DNA from: Polytrichum commune
Taxonomy: Eukaryota > Streptophyta > Polytrichopsida > Polytrichales > Polytrichaceae
NCBI GenBank assembly: GCA_950295325.1
Contig: OX485808.1
Location: 41,002,527-41,066,526, forward strand
Length of the DNA: 64,000 nucleotides
Direction: 5' to 3'
A model generated the notes under the pieces. The model was not told where the DNA came from, ran no database searches, and saw nothing but the letters and a program-made list of their open reading frames with translations. Made by a program: the position numbers and the translations under genes. Below, in pieces: positions 25,808-36,631 of this stretch (position 1 is its first letter; the number at the start of each line of letters is the position of its first letter).

Positions 25808-25944
25808 GGTAGATATACCTAAAACCATCACCGAACCTAAAACCACCAGCATGTACCACATGCATGCATGTGGAAGCAACAAATGTACGCATTTGGTACA
25901 TAGTGGTGGTTTTAGGTTCGGTGATGGTTTTATGTATACCTACC
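25808..25944. repeat. Foldback with 41-bp arms
   Basis: Arms at 25808-25848 and 25904-25944 are inverse complements with two mismatches; their core reads ACCATCACCGAACCTAAAAC. The 55-bp loop is also partly palindromic (GTACCACATGCATGCATGTGG region). As RNA it would fold into a long hairpin. Confidence 0.85.
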
Positions 25945-26110
25945 TTAGATAGTTTGATACAACTTCATTAGAAATACGTAACCTGCCCTATTTCACGATG
26001 CCATAGTAGTAGGCACTCTCAAATCTTTCTTCCAATTGGATCATCAAATCGGTAACGACCATCAAATCTATTTCATGGAGTCCACTACACTCCGTTTCTA
26101 TAGAAGACTA

Positions 26111-26519
26111 CACTAAATATCGAATCAAGCGTCACCGACTTTATTTGTCTTGCTCAACACTAATCCTAAACCACCTATGTAGTTGTCACCGACATGGAAT
26201 GTAAAACCTCACATTACTTGTCATACATTTGTAAAAAATTAAAATTGGACATTGTATATTTACAATGTTGCAACTATAGTCACTCAACTAAGTGGTTTTT
26301 CATTCAAACTTCAATCACCCATGACCACATTTCATGTTATAAATGTTAATATGTGGAATGTACTGAAATTTGTTTCAATAATGGACATTTGGATGAACCA
26401 AAAGTATGTAAGTTGGGATGACAATGCTCGTAAACTTGTCCATGAGGAGTGTGATTAGAAAAAAGTTACCACAACGACATACAATACCAACGACGCTACT
26501 GTATGTACAATACGTAATG
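26111..26519 (-). mobile_element. CACTA-ended MITE family C, copy 3
   Basis: It starts CACTAAATATCGAATCAAGC after TA (26109-26110) and ends at a worn terminus before TA (26520-26521). The interior is the inverse of the 3.4 and 18.5 kb copies: GTTGGTGACAC there is GTCACCGACAT here, and GTCATGAATGACT there corresponds to TCACCCATGACC here. Non-coding. Confidence 0.65.
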
Positions 26520-26553
26520 TAGCATTTTTGTCACCATTTTGATGTACTTTTTA

Positions 26554-26902
26554 GGGCCGGTTCACACGGGTCCCAAGTCACTTGAGATCGATCCGTGCAA
26601 TATCAACCGTCGAGAGCATGTAAGTTGGGAACTTAACTTACGGGGTCCCATTCTCCCAAGTCCTACATGGACGCCTGCATGGCAACACTTTTTGGAGGTG
26701 AGTCTTGGGACTCGTGTCGAGAAAACACAAGTCCCACAAACATATATATTTTAATTTTTGCATAAAATAGTCAAGATCCTCAACTTTCACGTTAAAATTA
26801 ACCATATTCTAATCGTTTCTCGAGGCTCCAAAAGTTGGGACTTTGCCTCTAACACGAGTACGACTTGGGACTTGGGAACACGTGTGTGAACCGGCCGGCC
26901 CC
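26554..26902. mobile_element. 349-bp TTA-flanked MITE (family G)
   Basis: The left end is GGGCCGGTTCACACGGGTCC. The right end is the inverse of GGGGCCGGCCGGTTCACACA with an extra GGCC step. TTA duplications are exact (26551-26553, 26903-26905). The left subterminal segment GATCCGTGCAATATCAACCG followed by TCGAGAGCATG is the same sequence that is amplified as a tandem array at 49.0 kb. Harbinger/Tourist type by target site. Confidence 0.75.
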
Positions 26903-26905
26903 TTA

Positions 26906-28350
26906 GTAGTAGTGGTAGTAGTAGTAGTCCCATTAGCTTCCCGAACTCGGAGAATGGATCTCCAATTTCGTTCTCATTCTAGACCTACTATGCACGATGG
27001 CACTTGGCACTTCAAAAACCAATTGGCACCCTAAGTCATGCCATGTAACCATCCCTCCCTCATTATTAACATTTGGACCCACTACCCCTCCCTAAGTCAT
27101 GGACACATGTACTCACGAGTGGGCCAATCAAATCACTTGATCCTTCAATGACCTCGAACCGAGCGCAAAACACACGACCCCTAATCGAGACTCTCTAAAA
27201 TCTACGAAAGGCACATGTATATATATATATATATATACTTACATATATCATCATCACCTCCTCCACGAATCCCAAATTTCCAAAGCCCCATCAAAAGAGC
27301 CTCTCCAAACCCTAAATATAGGCACCCATGATGGGCAATGGCCCAACAACAAACAAAACAAAAATAAATAAAAATAACACCCACCAACACCTTCAATGTA
27401 GAGTGTATAATAGGTTGGGGCTTGGTAGGTAGCTAGGTGGGTGGGGTCCAAATTGGGGGTGATGTGGTGGGGCCCACCACGACCACCCGCACGGGCGGCC
27501 CCCTGCCAAAATTCTTTGGCTGCCCGGATTAAAAATAGAGGGGGAATAAAATAGGCCTCTCCAGCTAGTAGCCCCCAAAGCCGTGCACAGGGGTGGGCTA
27601 ATTTTGAGGTGGGTGTTGGGGTGTGGGTGGCGGCCATGTAAATATGGAAAATTTCAGTTGGGAGAAAATAGGGGGTCTAAGTTGGAGCTCTAGTGTAGAA
27701 GGAGCTTGAAACTCTAATAACTTTATATTTTGGGCTTGGGAACAAAAGGGAAAGGGCTCCCACAAATTTTTAGTCTTTTTCGCTTCATGCCCAATCCCCC
27801 AAGTCGTGCTCATGTATATCAATCACTCCTAATTAACTCCGGAGGAGGATTTAATAAAGAAGGGGGAAATATAGGGGAATTTGGGAAAGGTGCTTTTTGG
27901 GGAATCATGTGCCAGATGGGTTTGGGAATATTGGGGGAATATAATTCAAAATTAAAATTAAATATAAAACAATTAGTTTTTTGTCTCGGTTCCTTCCCCT
28001 TGATTGAATATGCGGGGACTGATGATCGGAAGATCATGATTACGGTGAGTTTATAGAGTGTCATATATGATTATTTTATTTTGTTTCTTTGAAATTTTGG
28101 GTGGTTTATAGAGGTGGCTAAATATAAGTTCAATGGTGTTTCTTTTTAATATGTGTTTTTTTTCTAGGGGTAGGAATAAAACAGAGCTTCTAATCATTTC
28201 CTTGGTTATAATAACATTACTTGTTTATTTCTGAACTCGAGGGATGCTCATCCATTGGGACCGAATTCCGAGGCCACTCTCTTTGGGATCATTCGACGTT
28301 CGGGCTTGAGATTACAATGAGTTCTTTACGAGGAAGTTGTGAGTTGGTTG
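26906..28350. other. GC-richer intergenic stretch, no gene called
   Basis: A TA microsatellite lies at 27219-27238. The segment 27.25-28.06 kb is GC-richer than its surroundings and open in several frames. These include a 127-codon minus frame (27254-27637) and a 108-codon plus frame (27730-28056) ending near a splice-donor-like ACG|GTGAGT at 28038-28046. No domain is recognisable, so I leave it unassigned. Confidence 0.4.
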
Positions 28351-28351
28351 A

Positions 28352-28863
28352 GGGTCACTTTTGCACACACAAGCCAAGAGCCGTGACCGTGGGATTGTGA
28401 GAGCTCAAAAGAAAAACTGTCCAAAGGCCGTCCCAACATACCCTCCAACATCATGTAGTGTGGTCACGGATCCTCAAGTGTAGTGTGAAGTCATATGTGA
28501 TCGGGCCCTCAACCAAATGCTATTTCAATGAAATTCCATTCATGCAGGTCCTCACACATGATGAAATAGAATAAACCAACGGTTGTGAGCGTTCGGAGTG
28601 CCATGGTCTCCCAATGGTTTTGTGTTAGGCCTGCCTCCAAGAGGTGGTTTTTTGAAAAATGATCCTAGTGACCATGAAACATGATCCATTTGATGCCACG
28701 TAGGAATCCATGTAGACTTTACATCCATCTTGCATTCACATACTCTGGCTGGTCCCTCAAGCGTAGTAGTGTAAGCAAACTTGGACCGGCTCCGCCTTTT
28801 CCACTAATGAGAGTGCCTGAAGTGTAATGGTCACGGGCTCTCAATCTCATGTGTGAAGTGGCC
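28352..28863 (-). mobile_element. MITE family A, copy 4 (inverted)
   Basis: The left end GGGTCACTTTTGCACACACA and right end CTCATGTGTGAAGTGGCC enclose a body that is the inverse complement of copies 2 and 3. Flanks are TGA on the left and TTA on the right, consistent with a worn TTA duplication. Length 512 bp. Confidence 0.75.
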
Positions 28864-28866
28864 TTA

Positions 28867-30080
28867 ACGCCTTATGAGAAGGATGTAAGGTAGAAATAAA
28901 AATCTTGCAATAACGAAATTGTAATGAGTTTTTCTAAGTGGCTATTCTCTTCAACCTATACTCGTGAAACATGTTGCCCTCTTTCCAACCACCGATCGGC
29001 TATAAAACCATAACACTTGATTCTTGTAATTGATAATTGTGATACCTAAATATGATTTCACTCTAAATACAGTTTTCAATGTAGTTGCTAACATTGGTTG
29101 AGTTAGGTTTCGTATGTGACATGTCAGCAATGACCAAAGAATAATGATATTGTCTTGCACGGAAATAGGTTGGCCTAACCTACGAAAATGGGGTGGTTGT
29201 CACGAACATGTCGGCTACCTTACAAGTAATCCCCCAACCACATGGCTCAAGTGCATAATTTGTGATTATAATACATTGTTTATGGTAATTAGTGTCACAT
29301 ACACTACTGGCGAACGGTTTGAACTAGATGCCTAGAGGTTGAGTAGTGGTCATGTCGACTAATTATCAACATGGCACTATTTGTCTAAATAAGTAGTTTT
29401 TTGAAGTACATAATTATTTACAATGTAATAGTTAGCGTATCACATTGGAGTGCTTAGATGATAGTTTTACGATTTAGTATTCAAGAGGATCATGATACTG
29501 AGCATATTAATGTCAAGTGTCATGCGTTTTACACTTCTGGTCAACTTATTGACCATTATGTAACCTAGGCATAGACATCATTATTTTTTTTTTGAACATA
29601 TGAATGTGAAAGATATTAATAAGAACACTAACAAAAAGTGTCATGACGTCACCTGAATGATCAAGTTGTTGGCCATTAGCGCTACCTTAACATTGGCCTC
29701 ATAATAGGGGTAAGTGACACTATTACGCAAGTAACACTTATTAACATAGACCGTGTAGTGCAAAGGGGAAGTCCTCATGTTGGTTCAAATTCACATAAAA
29801 TGACATCCCCCCCCCCCTCCCCAACCCGACATTGTTAACCATTAAGCCTAGAATGATTAGCACATTTTGAATGCATAGTCCAATCTCTTTTATATACATG
29901 TCATTGTCTTTTTGGTATCCATTCTTAGATCAACACCTAGCCACTCACCACTCAAATACATGTGACCAATTAAGATAATTAATTGAATTAGGCAAGCTAA
30001 CCTGAAATCACAGATGTTATCAATCTCAAGTTTATTTGTTCAAGGCCTTGCCAATGCATAAATGACACATAAGATTACCA
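28867..30080. other. Intergenic stretch, no recognised gene
   Basis: AT-rich. 29807-29990 contains an 11-base C run followed by a segment (TAGTCCAATCTCTTTTATAT; GTGACCAATTAAGATAATT) that recurs near 51.8 kb and, less clearly, 40.7 kb. These look like fragments related to family D. Nothing coding is supported. Confidence 0.45.
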
Positions 30081-30204
30081 CACGGAATATTGTATTTAGT
30101 GTCACTTACTCTTTGGAAGTACGCGATACTATAATTATAATAGCAAATAGTTATAGCATTGCGTAAATCCAAATAGTAAGCCACACTAAATACAATATTT
30201 AGAG
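30081..30204. mobile_element. CACTA-ended MITE family B, short copy
   Basis: It starts CACGGAATATTGTATTTAGT then GTCACTTACT, and ends with the inverse of CTCTAAATATTGTATTTAGT. Between them lies the family B segment GCATTGCGTAAATCCAAATAG. It is internally deleted relative to the 31.1 kb copy. Confidence 0.5.
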
Positions 30205-30986
30205 TTTAAATTGTAGAGAGTAGTTGGGAGGCTCTAATCCAATACATTAAATAGATCGGAGTCAAGCTTTAAAAAGAACATGATAATGCACTTGAGATTG
30301 CTCAAAAAATGCACATCTACTTGGGTTTGATGTTCCTTGGGGTGTTGGATATTTTCATGTGTACTAAAACATAAGGCCCACATTAGTACTTGGATAAAAC
30401 ACATATACGGTGATCAAATTTTCTAACCAGACCTAATTTACCCTAACCAAACATTTAGAAGGACTTATCTTTTGGTTATGTTATTCTTTTAGCATAGTTT
30501 GTATATAGTTTCAATCCACTCGAAGAAAAACTTCAAGCATGTCGAGCGTAGAAGTGTCAACAAATAAAACACTTTTTTTTTTTGAGATGGAGTTTTTTCT
30601 TTTCTTTCTTTTTGATGACTCATCATTACAATGTTTTTCTCACATTTTTCTTCGGACAACTTCTTTGTGTAGGTCACCCGTCACGAAGGAACGGTTGTGG
30701 GGTGAGCACACCTCTTCTTTGTGTGACAAATCACCTTGAAATAGTGTGTAACCCAAAGTTTTTGAAAACTATATGTCACACCAAATTAGCTTCCACAACC
30801 CTAATTTGTTTATATTGGAAGGGGGGGGGGGTGGGGGACTAAGATAAACCAACCAAAAAGCTATAGGGGCTATGTCTTTGACATGGTTGGACAAGAGGTT
30901 CACTTGCTTAACAATGCCCTCTAGACATCCTCAAGTTGATGGCATAGTTCATTTTAATAAATGACTTTCACTTTTTCTAGATGTAA

Positions 30987-31120
30987 GTCCAAGATGATCC
31001 TAAGCTACCGGATGATAGTGGAAAGGTACCCAAATTCGAATGAAGCGGTTGGTGCTTCGCTTCCCGGTTGTGAAATCTTCTCTCTGCTTGATAGAAGGAA
31101 AAAAAAACTAAAAAAAAAAC
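30987..31120 (+). mobile_element. tRNA-derived SINE, copy 3
   Basis: The plus strand carries GATGATCCTAAGCTACCGG, an A-box-like ATAGTGGAAAGGTACC and a B-box-like GCTTCGCTTCC. A TGTGAAATCTTCTCTC block and then an A-rich tail (31097-31119) follow. It is the only copy in plus orientation. It ends directly at the TA target of the family B element that begins at 31123. Confidence 0.7.
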
Positions 31121-31122
31121 TA

Positions 31123-31320
31123 CACTGCTTATGATTTTTAGTGCCATTTACCTATTCGGAGTTACACATTCCTACTTGTTTTCCAAGTGAAGATCTCCAT
31201 GTTCCATAATGTCCAAACAACCAATTTGACCTTTTTTGGCAAAAAAATGAGATGTATAGTAAATATTTATAGCGTTGCATAATTCCAAATAGTAAGTGGC
31301 ACCAACTATCATATTTAGTG
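31123..31320. mobile_element. CACTA-ended MITE family B, best copy
   Basis: It begins CACTGCTTATGATTTTTAGT then GCCATTTACC and ends CCAACTATCATATTTAGTG, with TA on both sides (31121-31122, 31321-31322). Inside are CTATTCGGAGTTACACATTC and its inverse GCATAATTCCAAATAGTAAG, plus a central CCAAACAACCAATTTGACCT shared exactly with the 39.4 kb copy. Length 198 bp, non-coding. Confidence 0.7.
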
Positions 31321-31322
31321 TA

Positions 31323-32230
31323 GCGAGGTGGCCACGTGCCTCCTATGTTCCAAAATAAGTGTTAGAAAAATTCTAAATTTAAGGAAATAAAGTTTGATTC
31401 ACCAAGTAGCTCCCGTAAGTAACTTTTGACCTCATTGAAAGCATCACACAATTGAATTCTTTCTTGGATATAATACAATAGAATATACTATAATAAAATA
31501 GCTCGTCACACTACTTTAGTGGGATGGCATGAGTGATGCCCCAAATACAAGCAGCTCCCCGCAAGTGGGCATAGCCGGAGTCGGGCACCATAGCCACCAC
31601 CAACACAAACGCCCATGAACTTAGTAGTAGATCACCACCATTTATTTTTATTTTTATTTATTTTTAAATCCTCTCAAAAGTGTACTATAGAGACTCAAAC
31701 TTTCAAAAGGGAAAGTAAATGAGAATTAGCAGGAAATAAAAAGTGTCCTTTTACGCAATCCAATTGACAGACTCACTCCTTGAGATAACTGAGTTTAACT
31801 TAGGCTACATTAAAAATAAACTTATATATATATATATATATATATATACCCCAACACACACGCACGCACTTAAATTAGGTCATTGTTTTTTTTCACACCG
31901 CGACCCATGGAAACTTGCCGAGAATGGGGTCGTTGTGTCAGGTCAGATCTGCCCATGTAAAATTTTGTGACTCTTTTGGAAGCTCCAAGTCTTTATTTGG
32001 GCTAGTTATTTTGGAGCGGGACTTATGTGGGCTTCTATTTCTAGAGGAAACTATTACCCCACTAAATATTATACACACACCTAATGATGGTGCGTGCCCG
32101 GAGGAAGAAGGGGCGGAGCCTCGGCCGGAAATATTTCAGCCGTATTGGCCTAGAGTTCCGTGCCTTCTCGCCACTATAGTGGCATGAATCCATCACGACA
32201 CACACCAATGCGGTTTAGGCTTAGGGATCA
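31323..32230. other. Intergenic stretch, no recognised gene
   Basis: A TA microsatellite (31823-31848) and low-complexity TTTTATTTTTATT (31640-31665) are the only distinct features. Confidence 0.5.
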
Positions 32231-32234
32231 ATTA

Positions 32235-32434
32235 GGCCCACTTCGGCAAATTGTGAGAGCCCAAAAGAAAGTGTCCAAAGGCCGTCCCAACACACCCTCC
32301 AAAATCATGTCGTGCGGTCACGGATCCTCAAGTGTAGTGTGAAGTCATATGTGACCGCGCCCTCAACCAAATGCTATTTCAATGAATTCTTATTCATGCA
32401 GGTCCTCGCGCATGATAAAATAGCATAAACCAAC
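32235..32434 (-). mobile_element. MITE family A, truncated copy
   Basis: It starts at TTA with GGCCCACTTC and then runs collinear with the inverted family A copy at 28.4 kb (GTGTCCAAAGGCCGTCCCAA; TCAAGTGTAGTGTGAAGTCA). It stops near 32434, where a short direct repeat ACTTGAAAGAGGGC begins. The far half is lost. Confidence 0.7.
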
Positions 32435-32659
32435 TTGAAAGAGGGCAACTTGAAAGAGGGCATGCTAGATGATGAAGGAGGTGAGACATTAACTGAGCCA
32501 AAATCTGGAGAAAACGTCAAAATGGCTTGGTCCCCTAAGAGCATCCCCACCAGACCGGGCACCGCCCCGGGCATAATTGCACCGGTGGCACCCCGGGCAT
32601 AGTGTGGGTTTACCCGACATATTGTTGGAGCCCACTAGCTCGGGTACATGCCCCTCTTC

Positions 32660-32790
32660 GAGGCCGGCCCCCGCCCGGTATTACCCCCTTGCCCGATTCC
32701 ATTAGCCTTGCCCGATGTCTTGCCCGGATACCGATTCCGTGCCCGATGTGTTGCCCGATTCCCTACCCGATCCCTTTCGGTTCTCCGCCC
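32660..32790. repeat. Subterminal TGCCCGAT repeats of the Harbinger element
   Basis: About six near-copies of (T)TGCCCGAT(T/G) occur in 120 bp, spaced roughly 13-20 bp. Subterminal short repeats often serve as transposase or ORF1-protein binding sites in plant DNA transposons; that role here is inference. Confidence 0.6.
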
Positions 32791-33274
32791 GGAAATATAC
32801 TAAAATCCCTCGTTAACTAATTCACTGATTAACTAATTCATCTTCATTGCTCGTGTGCTTCCAAAGCCAATAGTGGACTTGCAATGCTTCTACCGTGGGT
32901 TACTAGCAGCTTAGGCAGAAAATACACAATGAGTTTTCTCAAGAACTCTTGAAATAGGAGTTCAAAGACCTTGGGTGTTGCCTACTCAAGTTAGCAACTA
33001 TCATCTTATCTAAATTCCCTACTAACTTTCGAAAACTAATAATTCCATTCACACCAAAGAATTATTTAATAAGAAACTAGACAACCAATGATGCATGACA
33101 TTTAGCATCACTAAGCTTTAATGTAGGTGGACCAACATCAACCATGTCCATTCTACACTAATAACCCTAATTCTCATTAAGTTCCCAATGATAAGTGCAG
33201 TTTTCCAAGTAGTACCCAAGTGAAAAAGAATGTATTTTAGATGTACACAACATAGATGAAAGGAATTTTAGCAT

Positions 33275-33429
33275 TAACTTACCTCTATAATATGATACAA
33301 CGGAGATTCTAAATGTCGCATTATCGAGCGTTGTACTCATATAAAAGAGGGAGTTTTGAGATTAAAAAGTTGGGTCTTGCAAAAAATGTGTCGTAATATT
33401 GAGGGTGTCATATTAACGAGGTTCGACTG
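33275..33429 (-). mobile_element. Pogo-like MITE fragment
   Basis: Read on the minus strand it begins CAGTCGAACCTCGTTAATAT and is preceded by TA. This resembles the CAGT..AACCTC termini of plant pogo-type (Emigrant/Lemi-like) elements. The far end shows a partial inverse, ACCTCTATAATATGATA. It lies inside the Harbinger element. The left terminus is too worn to fix the border. Confidence 0.45.
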
Positions 33430-33689
33430 TAGAACCCTGGTATCTCCTTTCTTTTGTATGCAGTGGTAGGATAAGGGCCGTACGTTGGGTTTGCACTACT
33501 AGGGTCCACAACCAAAAACTCTCCAGAATGTAGCGATCCTTATTAGTGGAGAGCCAAGAATGTCGCGATCTCTGTACAGAGTGTACTCGGACCACATACT
33601 TTATACCTCCGAAGTGGTAATTTGTGGCGTCGCAATAATTTGGGACATAGTATAATAGATGATGATGCCCATGAGTTCGGGGCACGGTC

Positions 33690-33845
33690 TGGTAAAGGAA
33701 AGGAAAGGAAAGGAAAGGAAATGAAAGAGTGCCCAATACATGTGAGTGGGGATAACTGCATACACAAAAAACCTTAAAATAATACGAACTCAAATATTCG
33801 ACACTGTTAGTTGATTCGACACTGTTAGTTGATTCGACACCGAAG
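33690..33845. repeat. Short tandem repeats inside the Harbinger element
   Basis: GGAAA is repeated about five times at 33696-33720, and a 20-base unit (GTTAGTTGATTCGACACT) is repeated at 33798-33840. They explain the long but low-complexity minus frame at 33413-33925, which I do not accept as a gene. Confidence 0.7.
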
Positions 33846-33874
33846 GCCACTATGAAGACCCCGACGCAGTGATC

Positions 33875-34065
33875 AGGGAGAGTTTTAGGCATGATCGGTT
33901 GAGATCCTAGTGTTTGCAAGTCCAACCGGTTACATCATGTTGACATCCTTAGGGTTCTCCTTCACTAAACTGGGGTATATTCCTCTCTATACAGTCCTCC
34001 AGAAGATATGACTTTGTTAGATTTTTTCTTCTTGTCTCCAATTATTTCTTCAACTCGAGACAGTG
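33875..34065 (-). repeat. Dispersed repeat E, copy 2
   Basis: The minus strand reads through the repeat: the plus strand shows ATCGGTTGAGATCCTAGTGT, TTGCAAGTCCAACCGGTTAC and GGGGTATATTCCTC in reverse order relative to the 49.4 kb copy. It is nested in the Harbinger element. Confidence 0.75.
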
Positions 34066-34249
34066 GTTTCAGAAGCTTGAGCGAGTTGGCAAGTGTGTGA
34101 GCATGCACACAAATTGAAGCGTTACAATCTCAGCATAAGTCAGGAGTCTGCCAATGATTACATGGTTCCATAACCGTCGTCAAAATCCCAAGTTGCAGGT
34201 ATAAAGGAAAAATTTCATGGAGCTCCAGGGAGCTGGAGCGTGGCGTGGT

Positions 34250-34372
34250 TTGTGTTTGTGTTTGTGTTTGAGTTTGAGTTTGAATTTGAATTTGAATTTG
34301 AATTTGAATTTGAGTTTGAGTTTGAGTTTGAATTTGAATTTGAATTTGAGTTTGAGTTTGAGTTTGTTGACG
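34250..34372. repeat. Hexanucleotide (TTTGAR)n array
   Basis: Twenty or so units of TTTGTG, TTTGAG and TTTGAA in blocks. All three minus frames are open across it, giving artificial Asn-Ser, Lys-Leu/Phe and Gln-Thr/Ile repeats. It lies just beyond the 3' end of the Harbinger ORF1. Confidence 0.9.
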
Positions 34373-34429
34373 CCGCGTTTGAAGAGACGTTGCATAACAT
34401 TGCACATTGGAATCCAATTAAGACATAAT

Positions 34430-35647
34430 TCAGATTCTTGAGCCCTGCAACCATGTGGATGGAGGGGAGATTTGCCTAGGTACAAACTGTTCCCGAATTG
34501 CAGGGGTCCAAAACTGGCCAAAGAGTTCATGAGGATCAGCAGAGAGTCGTCGACGTTGTGATGGGGGAAGGTCAATTGCGAAGTCATTAGGTTGAGAATC
34601 TAGGATAGTGGTTGTATCCTCATCACAATCCGAAGCTGGTTGGCCGAAGTCATTCCCAAAAGCATTTAGATCAGCTACCCTCCTCCTGTCTGCAAACAAG
34701 TCGGAGGAATCATCCTCACAATCATCATCAGCATCATCTTCTTCATTCAAATCTCCTCTAAACCCTAACCCTTGTGTTGGTGCAGGTGCAGGTGCAACAG
34801 GCGTGTTGGAGCAGACTCCAAACCGAGGAGGAGCATGCTCGTTGGAGGCAGCAACTTCGGCAGCAACATGTGCCTTGAGCTTTGCAAGCTCTTGGGTCCT
34901 GCGGAGGTGGAGCCAATGTCTAGCAAGGTCACAGGTAATGTTCTTATCCTCTACTGTAAACAAGCTAAAAGCATTTTGCTGAGCAATTTGCTCAGCTTTC
35001 TTCAATGTAGCTGCAGCAAAGTCAGTTGTAGCTTTTGCATTAGCGCGCAAAGCTAGCTCCTTCCCCTTACTTTGTGCATGCTCGTTTTTTGCCGACTTAG
35101 CACCCTGTGGTCTTGTCTGTGCAGGTGGCGATTCGGTGGAGGGAGCCTGGCCATTCGGAGAAAGCAGATCGCGACGATCAACAGGCAGCCCCTCTCTTGA
35201 GGGCGGATCAAACCCTCCACCCTTTCGCTTGCCCATAAATATTGCCGCAAACCTAGGATAGCTCTTTAACAACAACCAGCAATGTTTTAGAACAAATGCC
35301 TTCCCACATTTTTGCTTGTACAAGCTCATAGCATCTAATACAAAATCATCCTCACTTTTCTCACTCTCATTCAGATCTCTCACTGACTGATAGCAACCAC
35401 TGAACTTGGCGACAGATTGCTTGATGTCAGACCATTTTGTCTCTAGAGACCTAGCAGGACGATCAGCTCCTCCCTCGGGTTTGTGTCTAGCATAGTGCGT
35501 TGCTACATTGATCCAAAACTGTGCATTCTTCTGCCCTATCCCTCTCCTGGCATCGGTGGAAGTATGCATAAAACTTCGGCAACACTGTTCTTCCTCCTCC
35601 GGGTAGAAGTTCCTGCCCTTCTTGGTCCTCCCACCCGTTGCAGGCAC
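34430..35647 (-). CDS. Harbinger ORF1 protein, Myb/SANT-like with NAM-associated C-terminal region
   Basis: A 405-codon uninterrupted frame. Residues about 13-110 fit the Myb/SANT-like (trihelix-like) DNA-binding region of plant PIF/Harbinger ORF1 proteins, with the aromatic spacing FYPEEEEQCCRSFM, GQKNAQFWINVATHY and SLETKWSDIKQSVAKFSGCY. Residues about 125-137 carry the AFVLKHCWLLLKSYPRF block typical of the NAM-associated family. The middle is Lys/Ala-rich and probably helical (about 180-285). The tail has an acidic stretch (NEEDDADDDCEDDSSDLF, about 305-322). In known systems ORF1 binds the element and helps the DDE transposase act in the nucleus. Such genes are often mis-annotated as glutathione S-transferase T3-like. 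The start is the first ATG after a C-rich tract. The frame is undamaged, unlike the LINEs next door, which suggests a young insertion or recent constraint. Confidence 0.8.
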   Translation of the reverse strand: MPATGGRTKKGRNFYPEEEEQCCRSFMHTSTDARRGIGQKNAQFWINVATHYARHKPEGGADRPARSLETKWSDIKQSVAKFSGCYQSVRDLNESEKSEDDFVLDAMSLYKQKCGKAFVLKHCWLLLKSYPRFAAIFMGKRKGGGFDPPSREGLPVDRRDLLSPNGQAPSTESPPAQTRPQGAKSAKNEHAQSKGKELALRANAKATTDFAAATLKKAEQIAQQNAFSLFTVEDKNITCDLARHWLHLRRTQELAKLKAHVAAEVAASNEHAPPRFGVCSNTPVAPAPAPTQGLGFRGDLNEEDDADDDCEDDSSDLFADRRRVADLNAFGNDFGQPASDCDEDTTTILDSQPNDFAIDLPPSQRRRLSADPHELFGQFWTPAIREQFVPRQISPPSTWLQGSRI

Positions 35648-36631
35648 CCCCCCCCCTTCCTGACATGGTGGAATAAGTCCAAAGTTGGGCTAACTGCCGG
35701 ATGGCGTTGGCGGGCAGAACACGGTACCCGAGGCCAATATACCCGAAGAGCTCCTCCCAAATGCCCGGTCCGGCACCCTTTATGGCGTTAGCGTCGACTG
35801 GTGGACGTTAGAACTTGGCGTCCTGGGCACCGGATTTCTAGGAGTGCCGTTCAACTGACTTATACCTCTGCTGGTGGGGACGCTCTAAGAAACTATCATG
35901 GCGGAAGTGCACACCGGAGGTACGTATGGTAGTTGAAACCAAAGCATAATATGATGAGAATGGTAGAGAGAAGGATGAAGAAAGAAGTCGTGGAGAAGGA
36001 GAGGAAGAAGTCAAAGAAAAATAGTTTGAGAGGGAGACGACTTAGAAGGTGAAGATGAAGAGCAAGGAGGAGCCGAAGTGGGAGAGGGGGGAATCAACAA
36101 AGTAGGGAAGGGAGGCCCCAAATGGGAAGGAGCTCTTGGAGATACTACCGTAGAAGATGAGGAGCTCCTGGAGGAGCCAATAGGAGAGGCAATTGAGCCA
36201 ACTACATAGGGAGTGGACCACGTGGCCGAATGGCTAGCAAGGTATGGCCAACCATGATTGGACATTGACATGGATTACGTGGAAAAAACATTGCCACTAG
36301 CTTAACCTTCCTCCCCCTCTACCATAATGCATCATGAAATCCTGCCAAAGACACAACTCAATGCAAACAATGGGTATGAAGAGATCATGGCAAGTTTAGG
36401 AGTAGATAGCCCTATCACATCAACAAAGGGTATAGTTGACAATGACTCCCCTCAACAGAACATACCTCCACAATGTGTCAACATACCAATTAGATGTAAT
36501 GCAACTAGCCCTATGGCCCTTATCCAACAAAATAAATAACTCCAAGGCAAAACAAAATATAGGAATCTCAAGGACAAACACCTCAAGGTCAAATAGGGCA
36601 TGGAGAATACACACAAAATTCAAAAGAAGGA

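Larger units (their letters stand above)
32539..35885 (-). mobile_element. PIF/Harbinger DNA transposon, ORF1 only
   Basis: The left end GAGCATCCCCACCAG and the inverse of the right end, GAGCGTCCCCACCAG, differ at one base. TAA is duplicated outside (32536-32538, 35886-35888). The TIR and three-base site are those of plant PIF/Harbinger elements. Such autonomous elements encode a DNA-binding Myb/SANT-like ORF1 product and a DDE transposase. Here ORF1 is intact at the right side on the minus strand, and I find no transposase frame. The left 280 bp are GC-rich with repeated TGCCCGAT motifs. The middle (about 33.2-34.1 kb) contains a pogo-like fragment and a repeat E copy, suggesting later insertions. 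Length 3347 bp. It could move only if a transposase is supplied from elsewhere. Confidence 0.85.

Noticed and set aside
33413-33925. 170-codon minus frame inside the Harbinger element
   Set aside because: It crosses a GGAAA tandem, a 20-base tandem and part of a pogo-like element and repeat E, so it is a composite of repeats and not a transposase.
34180-34587. 135-codon minus frame with Lys-Leu-Lys-Phe repeats, and other frames rich in Asn-Ser or Gln-Thr
   Set aside because: All are readings of the same TTTGAR hexanucleotide array.
34608-35056. Plus-strand frames of 94-124 codons
   Set aside because: They are the reverse strand of the intact ORF1 coding sequence.
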